Of a stretch of 47,023 nucleotides of DNA, positions 23,787-32,267 are shown one piece after another. This DNA is from Bacillota bacterium. GTDB lineage: Bacteria; Bacillota; Clostridia; Acetivibrionales; DTU013. Location of the stretch: positions 1 through 47,023 of the forward strand of contig JAEYOP010000035.1 of assembly GCA_023411575.1 (NCBI GenBank), given 5' to 3'. A model generated the notes under the pieces. That model was not told the origin of the DNA. It saw only the letters and a list, made by a program, of their open reading frames with translations, and searched no databases. Made by a program: the position numbers and the translations under genes. Position 1 is the stretch's first letter. Each line of letters opens with the position of its first letter.

Positions 23787-25097
23787 ATGAAAAAAAGAGC
23801 TTTACGGAGTCTATGCTTTGCTTTGGCGGTCCTGTTCACCCTGACAATGTTTGCAGGATGCGGCAGCGCGCCGAAATCCGGCGGTGCGGGCGATACGGGC
23901 GAAGCGGCCGCCGCTGCCGCGCAGGAGCCGGCATCCATCTCCATGGCGTCCTGGGCGCAAAGAGGCGATAATAAGGACGTGGACTGGATTTACGCCTTCC
24001 AGCGGAAATACCCGAACATCAAGGTTGACTACATAGCCGTAACGGAAGGAAGCTATTCCGAAAGACTGAATACCATGATTGCGGCCGGTACGGCGCCGGA
24101 TATCATTCTCGCATGGGAATGCGATATTGCAAGGTTTGTAAAAAACAAGTCCATTATTCCCCTTGACGATTATATTAAGAAGACGAAGGCTTTCACTACC
24201 GATGACCTGGCGGATTCCGTCGCCGGCTTCAACAAGATGCTGGGAGCTTCCTACGGACTGCCCTGGTGCATGGCGGTAGAAATTTTATATTACAACAGGG
24301 ATATGTTCGATAAAGGCGGAGTCGCTTACCCGACAAACGACTGGACCTGGCAGCAGTTCGAGGAAGCCGCAAAGAAGCTCACCATCGTCAAGGACGGAAA
24401 AACGGAGCAGTGGGGGGCGGACGCGATTTCTTTCCAGGGTCTGTGGTATTCGACGTTCGGCGCCGCAGGAGACAACATCATCGACGGAAACGGCGTCCTT
24501 TCCCTTGGAGACGGCGCAAAGAAAGCCCTCCAGTGGCAGGCAGATCTGACGAACAAATACAAGGTATGCCCGGCTCCCGCGGCGTCCGGCTCCAACGCGG
24601 TGGATCTTTTCAGCGCGGGGAAAGCGGCCATGACCAGGGCCGGAAACTGGATGATACAGACCTACAGGCCCATAAAGGACTTCAAATGGGATATCGCGGT
24701 CCTGCCGAAGGATCAGCGCCAATATACCACCTTGCATACGGGATTATTCACCATCAATGCAAACAGCAAGGTAAAGGATGCGGCCTGGAAATTCATAGAA
24801 TACTCCATGAGCGACGAGGGACAGGAACTGATCTGCAAGATGGGAGCCAACCCTTCCGCCAGAAAGAGCATAACGGCCAAGGGATTCTACAGGGCAGGCG
24901 GGGAGAACGGTCCGACCAACTGGGAAGCGATCGACAAGAGCGTAGAGGTTGCGCAGTTCGGATATGTTCTTGCGAATCCCGGCGTTGCATCCACCTTTGG
25001 CGTTAATGTGTACAATGCGGTTATGCTGGGGCAGGAGAGCGTCGAGAATGCAATAAATGCGGTTAACGCGGAAGCGAAGAAGGTCGCCGCGGAATAG
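23787..25097 (+). CDS. extracellular sugar-type solute-binding lipoprotein (CUT1 ABC importer)
   Basis: A 436-residue family 1 binding protein. Signal peptide MKKRALRSLCFALAVLF... with lipobox MFAGC; Cys25 would be lipidated. An Ala-rich linker follows, and then the binding fold: SMASWAQRGDNKDVDWI, FQRKYPNIKVDYIAV, TAPDIILAWECDIA, and ALQWQADLTNKYKV. It delivers an oligosaccharide or similar solute to the two permeases downstream. GGAAGGAG precedes the ATG. A hairpin after the stop may set its expression above that of the permeases. No MsmK-type ATPase is encoded here, so a shared ATPase elsewhere would energise the system. Confidence 0.92.
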   Translation: MKKRALRSLCFALAVLFTLTMFAGCGSAPKSGGAGDTGEAAAAAAQEPASISMASWAQRGDNKDVDWIYAFQRKYPNIKVDYIAVTEGSYSERLNTMIAAGTAPDIILAWECDIARFVKNKSIIPLDDYIKKTKAFTTDDLADSVAGFNKMLGASYGLPWCMAVEILYYNRDMFDKGGVAYPTNDWTWQQFEEAAKKLTIVKDGKTEQWGADAISFQGLWYSTFGAAGDNIIDGNGVLSLGDGAKKALQWQADLTNKYKVCPAPAASGSNAVDLFSAGKAAMTRAGNWMIQTYRPIKDFKWDIAVLPKDQRQYTTLHTGLFTINANSKVKDAAWKFIEYSMSDEGQELICKMGANPSARKSITAKGFYRAGGENGPTNWEAIDKSVEVAQFGYVLANPGVASTFGVNVYNAVMLGQESVENAINAVNAEAKKVAAE

Positions 25098-25106
25098 TTA
25101 AATACG

Positions 25107-25157
25107 CGGGGGTATGATGGAGGGACCCGTTGCCTTCATGCCCCCGGGTCTTTTATT
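25107..25157 (+). terminator. intergenic hairpin with T-rich end (attenuator) between binding protein and permeases
   Basis: CGGGGGTATGATGG (25107-25120) and CCTTCATGCCCCCG (25133-25146) form a 14-bp stem with one mismatch and one wobble, followed by TCTTTTATT. A partial terminator here would leave more binding-protein mRNA than permease mRNA. Confidence 0.6.
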
Positions 25158-25173
25158 GGAGGGGGAGAGCGGT

Positions 25174-26103
25174 ATGAGAGCCGAGGTTGATGCGATACAT
25201 AAGGAAAGGCGTAAAAGAGGGAAAATAGGAAACGTTTTGACAGCGTACGCTTTTTTATCCCCGTGGATCATTGGGTTTCTATTGTTCTCGGGAGTGCCGA
25301 TCATTGCCTGCTTTGCTTTAGGCTTTACGAAATGGGATTTTATCAACAGCCCGAAATGGATCGGGCTCAGGAACTATACCGAAATGTTTTCGGCGGGCTC
25401 TTCCTTCTGGGAAGTGATGAAGGTGACGTCTACCTTCACCGTATTGAGTGTGGCGGTAACCCTTTTATGGTCCCTGCTGCTTGCCCTGCTGCTGAACAAC
25501 AAAATAAAGGGGAACGGCCTGTTCCAGTTTTTTTTCTTCGTGCCGGCCGTCATGCCCAGCGTTGCGCTTGCCTTTGCGTTTCAACTGCTTTATAACAAGG
25601 AGATCGGCATTATCAACTATATTTTAGGCTTCTTCGGGGTGAAGGACGGCCCCAACTGGCTGATGGACAGCAAGCTTGTCGTTCCGTCCATACTCTTTGT
25701 CTGCCTGTACACGTATACTACCGGCCAGATGATGCTCATATTCAATGCCAGCCTGAAAGAGGTTCCGCGCGAATTGTACGAGGCTTGTGCCATCGACGGC
25801 GGCAATCCGCTGCAAAAATTCCTGTACGTCACCCTGGCCTGCATATCGCCTGTTATTCTTTTTAATCTGGTGATAGCCACCATCAATGCGCTGAACAGCT
25901 CCTTTTCCATCATTTATCCCTTAACCTTCGGGGGGCCCGGAATGTCGAGCAGGGTCATCGGGATCGATATTTACGACAATGCCTTCAACCGGCTGAGAAT
26001 GGGCTATGCTTCGGCCCTCTCCTCCGTACTGTTCGTTATCGTCGCGGCGGTATCCTGGATTCAGTTCAGGCTTTCCCAAAAGTACGTCCATTATGAAAAC
26101 TGA
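25174..26103 (+). CDS. CUT1 ABC sugar importer, first permease (MalF type)
   Basis: About 309 residues with six transmembrane segments. The first starts at FLSPWIIGFLLFSGVPI, and the inner-membrane ATPase-docking loop reads EACAIDGGNPLQKFLYVTL (EAA motif). ATG 25174 follows GGAGGGGGA; the open frame further upstream overlaps the hairpin and lacks a signal. It pairs with the next gene to form the channel. Confidence 0.93.
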   Translation: MRAEVDAIHKERRKRGKIGNVLTAYAFLSPWIIGFLLFSGVPIIACFALGFTKWDFINSPKWIGLRNYTEMFSAGSSFWEVMKVTSTFTVLSVAVTLLWSLLLALLLNNKIKGNGLFQFFFFVPAVMPSVALAFAFQLLYNKEIGIINYILGFFGVKDGPNWLMDSKLVVPSILFVCLYTYTTGQMMLIFNASLKEVPRELYEACAIDGGNPLQKFLYVTLACISPVILFNLVIATINALNSSFSIIYPLTFGGPGMSSRVIGIDIYDNAFNRLRMGYASALSSVLFVIVAAVSWIQFRLSQKYVHYEN

Positions 26104-26117
26104 GGGAGGAATGCTAG

Positions 26118-26957
26118 GTGGATAAAAGGTTTTCTTTAAAAGACAGTCCCCTTTATTTTGTCCTGATTGCGATTGCAATCATCATGTTTTTTCCGACCAT
26201 CTGGATCGCCTCCAGTTCGCTGAAGTCCCTGGTGGATATCAGCGCCTATCCTCCCAGGCTGATCCCGGAGGAAATTCACTTTGAAAATTATGTGGAGGTA
26301 TTTACAAGGACACAAAGCAATTTTTTGTACTACCTTCGAAATACCCTCATCCTGATTATAGGGAACACGGTGGGCACTCTGGTTTCCAGCTCCATTGTAG
26401 CCTATCCCCTCGCAAGGATGGAGTTCCCGGGGAAAAAAACCGTATTCGGCCTGATTCTTGCGACCATGATGGTGCCCAGCACGGCCCTGGTGGTCCCGCA
26501 ATACATGCTGTTCGGCAAATTCGGGTGGCTCAACAGCTTTCTTCCCATCATCGTACCGGCGTTTTTTGCGTACCCCTACAATGTGTTTCTTTTCCGCCAG
26601 TTTTATAAAACAATACCGGCCGGCATCGATGAGGCGGCTTTGATAGACGGCTGCAACCGGTGGGATATTTTTATCCGGATCCTCGTACCCCTGTCCCGGT
26701 CGATTTTTGTATCGGTGGGTGTTCTGTCCTCCGTATTCTGGTGGAATGAGCTTTTCACCCCCTTGATCTACCTGGACTCCGATACGCTTAAACCGCTTAC
26801 TACCGGAGCGCTGACGGCGTTCAGGAACTTGTTCATTTCCAGGTGGAACGTGCAGATGGCAATGTCCATGCTGATGATCCTGCCTCCGATGATCCTTTAT
26901 CTCTTTGCTCAAAAATCTTTGACGGAGGGGATTAAAACATCCGGTATGAAGGGCTGA
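26118..26957 (+). CDS. CUT1 ABC sugar importer, second permease (MalG type)
   Basis: A 279-residue permease with six transmembrane segments. The EAA loop is DEAALIDGCNRWDIFIRILVPL; the segment ASSSLKSLVDISAYPPRLIPEEI after helix 1 is typical of MalG-type subunits. GTG 26118 is the start, with GGAGGA 7 bases upstream; the ATG at 26111 is out of frame. It is the last gene before a separate promoter that drives the two-component genes. Confidence 0.93.
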   Translation: MDKRFSLKDSPLYFVLIAIAIIMFFPTIWIASSSLKSLVDISAYPPRLIPEEIHFENYVEVFTRTQSNFLYYLRNTLILIIGNTVGTLVSSSIVAYPLARMEFPGKKTVFGLILATMMVPSTALVVPQYMLFGKFGWLNSFLPIIVPAFFAYPYNVFLFRQFYKTIPAGIDEAALIDGCNRWDIFIRILVPLSRSIFVSVGVLSSVFWWNELFTPLIYLDSDTLKPLTTGALTAFRNLFISRWNVQMAMSMLMILPPMILYLFAQKSLTEGIKTSGMKG

Positions 26958-26967
26958 TATTTAGGGG

Positions 26968-27011
26968 TTACCATTTACCGGATTTATGGTATAATGAGAT
27001 TAAACGTTTAA
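26968..27011 (+). promoter_or_regulatory. promoter with palindromic operator before the sensor kinase
   Basis: TTACCA (26968-26973), 16 bases, TATAAT (26990-26995), then the perfect 12-base palindrome TTAAACGTTTAA (27000-27011) covering the expected transcription start. The AAACGTTT core is typical of LacI/CcpA-family operators. The kinase, regulator and second binding-protein genes therefore have their own, probably repressed, promoter. Confidence 0.65.
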
Positions 27012-27029
27012 CAAAATTGAGGTGCATCC

Positions 27030-28892
27030 GTGCTGCTTTCCGCCATACGGAACATTAAAATCCAGACCAGGCTGATTGGTTCGTTTTTTATCCTTTCCCT
27101 GCTGCCGCTTCTGGTGACGGGGATGATTTCCTATTCCGGATCGAGCAGCGCCATCAAATCCAAGATCAGCACCTACTCCGTGCAGATTGCCGATCAGGTC
27201 GGCAAAAACATTGAATGGGAGCTTTCAAGACTGGAGTACGACAGTGTGGACCTCGGCATTTCGGAAACGGTTCAGAATTCCCTGAAGAATTACCCGGAAA
27301 TGGGCGAGTTTGAAAAATATAATTCCTCCTTTGTTTTGCAGGAAAGCGTCGTGAAAAAATTCTCCTTTCTCCGTTATGTTTCGGACGTTTTATTGTATAC
27401 CAATTCCAAGGATCGGATTATAGCCTACGGCGATGACAACATGTTCAATTTCGTTCTGGAGCAGGACTATCTGGAGAACCTGGTGAGCGCCGCCGACGCG
27501 AAAAACGGCGCTCCTGTATGGCAATCCGTGTGCAAGGCGGATGAAGTCCATTTTGTCGAAAGGGTCGAAAGTGCAAAGGAAAACCGGTACGGCATTCTCC
27601 TATGCCGAGGCATAAAGGACCTCTCCACTTCGAACCAGACCGGCTACCGGTCCAACGGGACAAAAATCGGCTATATTGTGATCCGGACCAGTGAAAGCTA
27701 CCTGTCCGACATTTTCAAAAACATCGATATCGGGGAAGGGGCGGATATCTTCGTAGTGGACTCGAAGGGGGTTGTCATATCCAGCCGGAATCCGGAAATA
27801 GCGATTACGAAAAAGTACAAAAGCGGCGATATCTCCGCCTTTATTCGGAACGTTACCCAGAGCGGGGCCCATACGGTCCGGTTTGCCGGCGACAGGGAGG
27901 ATTCGCTTGTCGCTTTTTCGCCGATCCGCAATACGGACTGGTTTGTTGTAAACGTGATCCCCTTTTCCTATTTGAACGGGGAATCCGTCAAAGCGGGCCG
28001 GTACACCTTGATCGTCGGCGTTATTTGCTTTATCCTGGCGGCCTTGTTGTCCTTTTTTATCTCCAAAAGCATTTCCCTTCCGCTGAAAAAGCTGATTTCC
28101 TCCATGAATGAAGCCAAAAAAGGCAATTTGTCCTCCACCATAGCCGACGGCAGCAGGGACGAGATCGCGGAAGTGACGAGCAATCATAACGCCATGCTTT
28201 ACGAAGTTAAAATGCTGATGGAAAATATTCAGTACAAAGAGAAGCAAAAAAGAATCGCGGAACTGAAAACGCTCCAGGCGCAGATCAATCCGCACTTCCT
28301 GTCCAATACCCTCAACACGGCCAAATGGCTTGCCGGAATCCAGAACGCGGAGAATATCGAAAACCTGCTGACGGCTTTGATAGAGCTGCTTCACGCCAGT
28401 ATCGGGAAAGGCGACGAGTTGATCACACTGCGGGAGGAAATCCATTATTTGAATAATTATATCGCGATCCAGGAATACAAATACTGCGACAAGTTTGAGG
28501 TTCATTTTGAGATCCAGCCGGAACTGCTGGACCTGAAAATCCTCAAATCCCTCCTTCAGCCCCTGGTGGAGAACTCCATCATTCATGGGATCGAACCGAT
28601 GGAGGGGAAAGGGGTGATCGTCGTCAAAGCGTCCGTGGAGGAGAATATTCTGAGAATAAAAATATCGGATAACGGGGTGGGCATGCCGGAGGACGTTATA
28701 AAGGCCGTTTTGTCCGAGGACAGCCGGAGCAGCAAATCCAGGTTCTGCGGAATCGGCGTATCCAATGTGGAGGAAAGGATAAAGCTGTTCTTCGGGGAGG
28801 AATACGGAATTCACTTGGAGAGCGTCCCATATCTGTTCACGACCATTGAGCTTACATTACCGGTGATTGGAGAGGTGAGAGAATCATGCTGA
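27030..28892 (+). CDS. YesM-type sensor histidine kinase
   Basis: A 620-residue membrane kinase. Two transmembrane helices (about 15-35 and 330-350) flank a large extracytoplasmic Cache-type sensor. HAMP linker SLPLKKLISSMNEAKKGNL; His_kinase motif QINPHFLSNTLN with His422; HATPase with LKSLLQPLVENSIIHGIE and DNGVGMP. It senses an external solute, perhaps through the liganded binding protein, and phosphorylates the next gene product. GTG 27030 is the start, with GAGGTG 5 bases away. It overlaps the regulator gene by 7 bases. Confidence 0.93.
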   Translation: MLLSAIRNIKIQTRLIGSFFILSLLPLLVTGMISYSGSSSAIKSKISTYSVQIADQVGKNIEWELSRLEYDSVDLGISETVQNSLKNYPEMGEFEKYNSSFVLQESVVKKFSFLRYVSDVLLYTNSKDRIIAYGDDNMFNFVLEQDYLENLVSAADAKNGAPVWQSVCKADEVHFVERVESAKENRYGILLCRGIKDLSTSNQTGYRSNGTKIGYIVIRTSESYLSDIFKNIDIGEGADIFVVDSKGVVISSRNPEIAITKKYKSGDISAFIRNVTQSGAHTVRFAGDREDSLVAFSPIRNTDWFVVNVIPFSYLNGESVKAGRYTLIVGVICFILAALLSFFISKSISLPLKKLISSMNEAKKGNLSSTIADGSRDEIAEVTSNHNAMLYEVKMLMENIQYKEKQKRIAELKTLQAQINPHFLSNTLNTAKWLAGIQNAENIENLLTALIELLHASIGKGDELITLREEIHYLNNYIAIQEYKYCDKFEVHFEIQPELLDLKILKSLLQPLVENSIIHGIEPMEGKGVIVVKASVEENILRIKISDNGVGMPEDVIKAVLSEDSRSSKSRFCGIGVSNVEERIKLFFGEEYGIHLESVPYLFTTIELTLPVIGEVRESC

Positions 28893-30520
28893 AAGTTTTG
28901 ATTGTAGACGATGACATGCTTATGCGAACAAGCCTGAAAACCCTGTTCAACTGGGAGAATCACGGGTATACCGTCTGCGGCGAGGCCGTCAACGGGATAA
29001 GCGCCATAGCGTTTATGGAGCATTGCCTGCCGGATATCGTCATAACGGATATGAGCATGCCGGTGATGGACGGAGTTGCGCTGATCGGGCACACTGTACG
29101 AAAGTATCCGCAGATCAAAATCATTGCGCTCAGCGGATATGACGATTTTGAATATGTAAAGCAGAGCATGAAAAAGGGCGCCGTGGACTATATATTGAAA
29201 CACAGGCTGGAAGCCGGCTTGCTGCTTGAGGTCTTGGAGACGGCCAGGCAAAGCATTCTCCATGAACGGAAGGAAGAAAGCGAAAAGCAGCAGACAGTTC
29301 AAAAGCTCGCATCGGCCAAGGATATATTACGGCAGGAGTTTATCAATAAGCTGATCATGGGTGAATTTAACCAAGTCGAGGAGATAAAGAGGGAAATAAA
29401 GTATCTTGAGCTGGATATGGACACAAAAAATCTGGTTATTGCGGCGGCGGAAATCGACGACTATTCCTTCATCGAGGACCGTTATCCCATGAAGGACAAA
29501 AACAGGCTGATCAAGGCATTTGCTGACCTTTCCGGCAATATACTCAAAGAAAGCGGAAAAGCCTTTATAGAGCATACCGGGAACGGAAGTTTCATCATTG
29601 TCTTTTCCTTTGGAAACGCGTGCAGCAACCTTTACATTTACAACAAGGTTTTTGCGGACATCGACCGGATAAAGACCAGCCTGAAAAGGTACCTCAACAT
29701 TACCGCCAGCTTTGGCATCAGCAAGGTCTTTTACGATATTCTCGATTTTAATTTGTACTATTTCGACGCAAAGCTGGTTTTGAAGGACAAGTTTTATTAC
29801 GGCAAGGATAAGATTTTCAACGAGGACCGGGGAGAGAAAGCGGCAAGCAACTGCTTTTCCCTCGAAAGCGAAGACGAAAAAAGGATCATTGTCCTGATCA
29901 ATTCCCTTGACAAGCAGAAGCTGGAAGATTACATCCGGAACATCTATGAGGAAATGAAGAAAAAGATCGTCAGCTACCAGTCAGTGCAGATGATTACGGC
30001 GGAGCTGATCAACATCGCAAGCAAAATTGCGCGGGAATCCGGCATCGATACAGCGGAGCTTTTCAGCGGGAAGGACATGCCCTACAATATGCTGCGGAAA
30101 TACGATACGGCGGACGACATCCGGAAATGGACCGCCGGCATATTTGACAAATTAATCGATGAGCTGAATGAAAAGGGGATGAATCCCAACTACTCCGATA
30201 TCACAAAAAAAACCATCGAGTTTATCAGCCGGCATTATACGAAAAACCTTTCCCTCGAGGATGCCGCGCAGCATGTCAAGGTAAACAATTCGTATCTCAG
30301 CCATATTTTCAAGGATGAAACGGGGAAAGGCTTCGTGGAATACCTGAATTCCTTCCGGATCGAAAAGGCCAAGATGCAGATCCGGACCGGGTTTACCCAT
30401 ATAAAGGACATCATCGGCGAGTTGGGCTTCAACAATTACAACTATTTTTTCAAGGTCTTCAAGGAATATGTGGGAATGACCCCGCTGGAATATGAGAAAA
30501 GCTTTACCCGAGAAAATTAA
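28886..30520 (+). CDS. YesN/AraC-type response regulator
   Basis: A 544-residue regulator. The N-terminal receiver has the acidic pocket VDDD (8-10) and Asp55 in IVITDMSMP. The C-terminal AraC double helix-turn-helix covers about the last 100 residues (NLSLEDAAQHVKVNNSYLSHIFKDE and HIKDIIGELGFNNYNYFFKVFKEY), separated by a long middle domain of unknown fold. It should activate the neighbouring sugar transporter genes. Its final codons contain the upstream frame of the next gene. Confidence 0.93.
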   Translation: MLKVLIVDDDMLMRTSLKTLFNWENHGYTVCGEAVNGISAIAFMEHCLPDIVITDMSMPVMDGVALIGHTVRKYPQIKIIALSGYDDFEYVKQSMKKGAVDYILKHRLEAGLLLEVLETARQSILHERKEESEKQQTVQKLASAKDILRQEFINKLIMGEFNQVEEIKREIKYLELDMDTKNLVIAAAEIDDYSFIEDRYPMKDKNRLIKAFADLSGNILKESGKAFIEHTGNGSFIIVFSFGNACSNLYIYNKVFADIDRIKTSLKRYLNITASFGISKVFYDILDFNLYYFDAKLVLKDKFYYGKDKIFNEDRGEKAASNCFSLESEDEKRIIVLINSLDKQKLEDYIRNIYEEMKKKIVSYQSVQMITAELINIASKIARESGIDTAELFSGKDMPYNMLRKYDTADDIRKWTAGIFDKLIDELNEKGMNPNYSDITKKTIEFISRHYTKNLSLEDAAQHVKVNNSYLSHIFKDETGKGFVEYLNSFRIEKAKMQIRTGFTHIKDIIGELGFNNYNYFFKVFKEYVGMTPLEYEKSFTREN

Positions 30521-30536
30521 GGAGTTCTGCTTCCAG

Positions 30537-31892
30537 ATGAAAAAAGTCCTATGGATTTCCATCATTGCAATATTGCTTTCAGCTCTTTGGACGGGAGGCT
30601 GCCAGGACGGCGGACCTGCTCCGGGGAAGGACGCCGGCGCACGACCGGGGGAAGAAGAGGCGCTTCAGCGGCCGGAGAAGGTTACCAATTTTACCTTTTG
30701 GACCTTCATAGAGCTGCACCGGCAATTCTGGGAGGATGCGACCAAAACCTGGAATGAAGACGAGCCGGAGCGGCAGATCGCCTTAAATACCGAAATTTAT
30801 CCCTATGACGTCATGCACAACAAATTGCAGATCGCGCTCCAATCCGGCACCGGGGCTCCCGATATCGTTGATATAGAGCTTACCCGGTATCCCGCGTTTT
30901 TAAAGGGAAACATTTCGCTGGCTTCCCTGAACAACATCATTATCCCCATAAAAGACAAGCTCATCATATCCCGATTTGACATCTATTCCAAAAACAACAA
31001 CTATTATGGGATAGACTATCATATCGGCTCGACAGTCGCCTTTTATAATAAGGAGATCCTGGACAAAGCCGGCGTGAATCCGGATGACATAAAGCTCTGG
31101 TCCGATTTTGTGGAAGCCGGCAGAAAAGTGGTGGCGAAGACCGGAAAACCCATGACCACCATCGAAGTCACCAACATGTGGAGCTTTTACCCGTTGATCA
31201 GCCAGCAGGGCTCGGATTACCTGAACAAGGACGGCAGTGTCCAACTGGATAATGAAATCAACATAAAAACCCTGCAATTTCTTAAGGATCTGTTGTATAA
31301 GGATAAGATAGCCGTTGCGGCGCCGGGCGGCGAGCACGACAAGGAGGAGTACTTTGACTTTATGAACAGGGGAGGCGCGGCATCCGTCATCATGCCCATA
31401 TGGTACATGGGAAGGTTTACGGATTATATGCCCGATTTGAAGGGAAAGATCGCGGTCCGTCCGATGCCGGCCTGGAAGGAAGGCGGGTCAAGGTCCGCCG
31501 GGATGGGCGGCACGGGAACTTCCATTACCAATCAATGCACGGACCTGGAGCTGGCCATGGATTTTCTCGCCGCTTCGAAGCTTACGGAGAAAGCGGCCGT
31601 CAAGGCCTGGACTATTTTGGGTTTTGATCCGCTTATAACGGTGACCTACGGGGATCCTGCCTTTTTTGCGGATAACAAGTATACGGAATATTTCGGGAAG
31701 GATTTGCCCTATACGGTCAAGTCCGTGATCGACGAGACAAATTCCCTGAACGTGGGGGATTTATATACGGATGCGGCTACCGGCGTCGCCCGGGTAGTGC
31801 TGTTCAAGGCCTTGAAGGAGCAGAGCCAGACGCCGAAGGAGGCTTTAAGGACCTATGCGGAGGAACTGCGAAAGAAATCGGGGCTGAAATAG
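30537..31892 (+). CDS. second extracellular solute-binding lipoprotein
   Basis: A 451-residue family 1 binding protein with signal peptide MKKVLWISIIAILLSALW and lipobox WTGGC (Cys22). The mature protein has NFTFWTFIELHRQFWEDATKTW, the SGTGAPDIVDIELTRYPAFL ligand-binding segment and an AAVKAWTILGFDPL C-terminal region. It differs clearly from the first binding protein at 23787. Two binding proteins with one permease pair suggests either two ligand classes or a dedicated sensor for the kinase. ATG 30537 is preceded by AAGGAG at a slightly long 12 bases; the frame is open back to 30492 inside the regulator gene. Confidence 0.9.
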   Translation: MKKVLWISIIAILLSALWTGGCQDGGPAPGKDAGARPGEEEALQRPEKVTNFTFWTFIELHRQFWEDATKTWNEDEPERQIALNTEIYPYDVMHNKLQIALQSGTGAPDIVDIELTRYPAFLKGNISLASLNNIIIPIKDKLIISRFDIYSKNNNYYGIDYHIGSTVAFYNKEILDKAGVNPDDIKLWSDFVEAGRKVVAKTGKPMTTIEVTNMWSFYPLISQQGSDYLNKDGSVQLDNEINIKTLQFLKDLLYKDKIAVAAPGGEHDKEEYFDFMNRGGAASVIMPIWYMGRFTDYMPDLKGKIAVRPMPAWKEGGSRSAGMGGTGTSITNQCTDLELAMDFLAASKLTEKAAVKAWTILGFDPLITVTYGDPAFFADNKYTEYFGKDLPYTVKSVIDETNSLNVGDLYTDAATGVARVVLFKALKEQSQTPKEALRTYAEELRKKSGLK

Positions 31893-31916
31893 AAGTCATA
31901 CGATGACATCCTAATG

Positions 31917-31948
31917 CCGGCAGGGATTTTAATCCTGCCGGTTTCCTT
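31917..31948 (+). terminator. intrinsic terminator after the second binding protein
   Basis: CCGGCAGG (31917-31924) and CCTGCCGG (31934-31941) form the stem, followed by TTTCCTT. It ends the transporter/regulator transcript before the hydroxyproline operon. Confidence 0.8.
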
Positions 31949-32043
31949 CTGCAAAAAAGCTGCCCAGAGTGAGCGGCTTTTCTATTTGGCGCAAGAACGA
32001 CCCTTGCGGAATTGCTCCATAGAATCGGGACCGGATGAACAGA

Positions 32044-32086
32044 ATTTCATTTTTGTGAAATGATATGAACCGGTGCTTCACCCGGT
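32044..32086. repeat. two short inverted repeats upstream of the hydroxyproline operon promoter
   Basis: ATTTCA/TGAAAT (32044-32061) and ACCGGTG/CACCCGGT (32069-32086, one bulge) lie about 60-100 bases before the -35 element. They could be regulator sites. Apart from these and the promoter, the 375-base stretch 31893-32267 holds no gene that I can support. Confidence 0.3.
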
Positions 32087-32147
32087 CCAAGGATGAAATT
32101 TGGATGAAAAACTCTGAAAAATATTCAAATTTGGACAATCGGGCATA

Positions 32148-32175
32148 TTGACATAGCGTTAAAAAGTGATAGAAT
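32148..32175 (+). promoter_or_regulatory. sigma-A promoter of the hydroxyproline/methylaspartate operon
   Basis: TTGACA (32148-32153), 16 bases, TAGAAT (32170-32175). A leader of about 85 bases follows before the first gene, with GGGGGTG as ribosome binding site. Confidence 0.7.
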
Positions 32176-32267
32176 AAATTTTATAAATAGTAAATTAATT
32201 TTAAACAGAACAAAAACAGTGTCGAAGAATTGATTGCATAGCATGTCAATTTCATGGGGGTGAAAAT

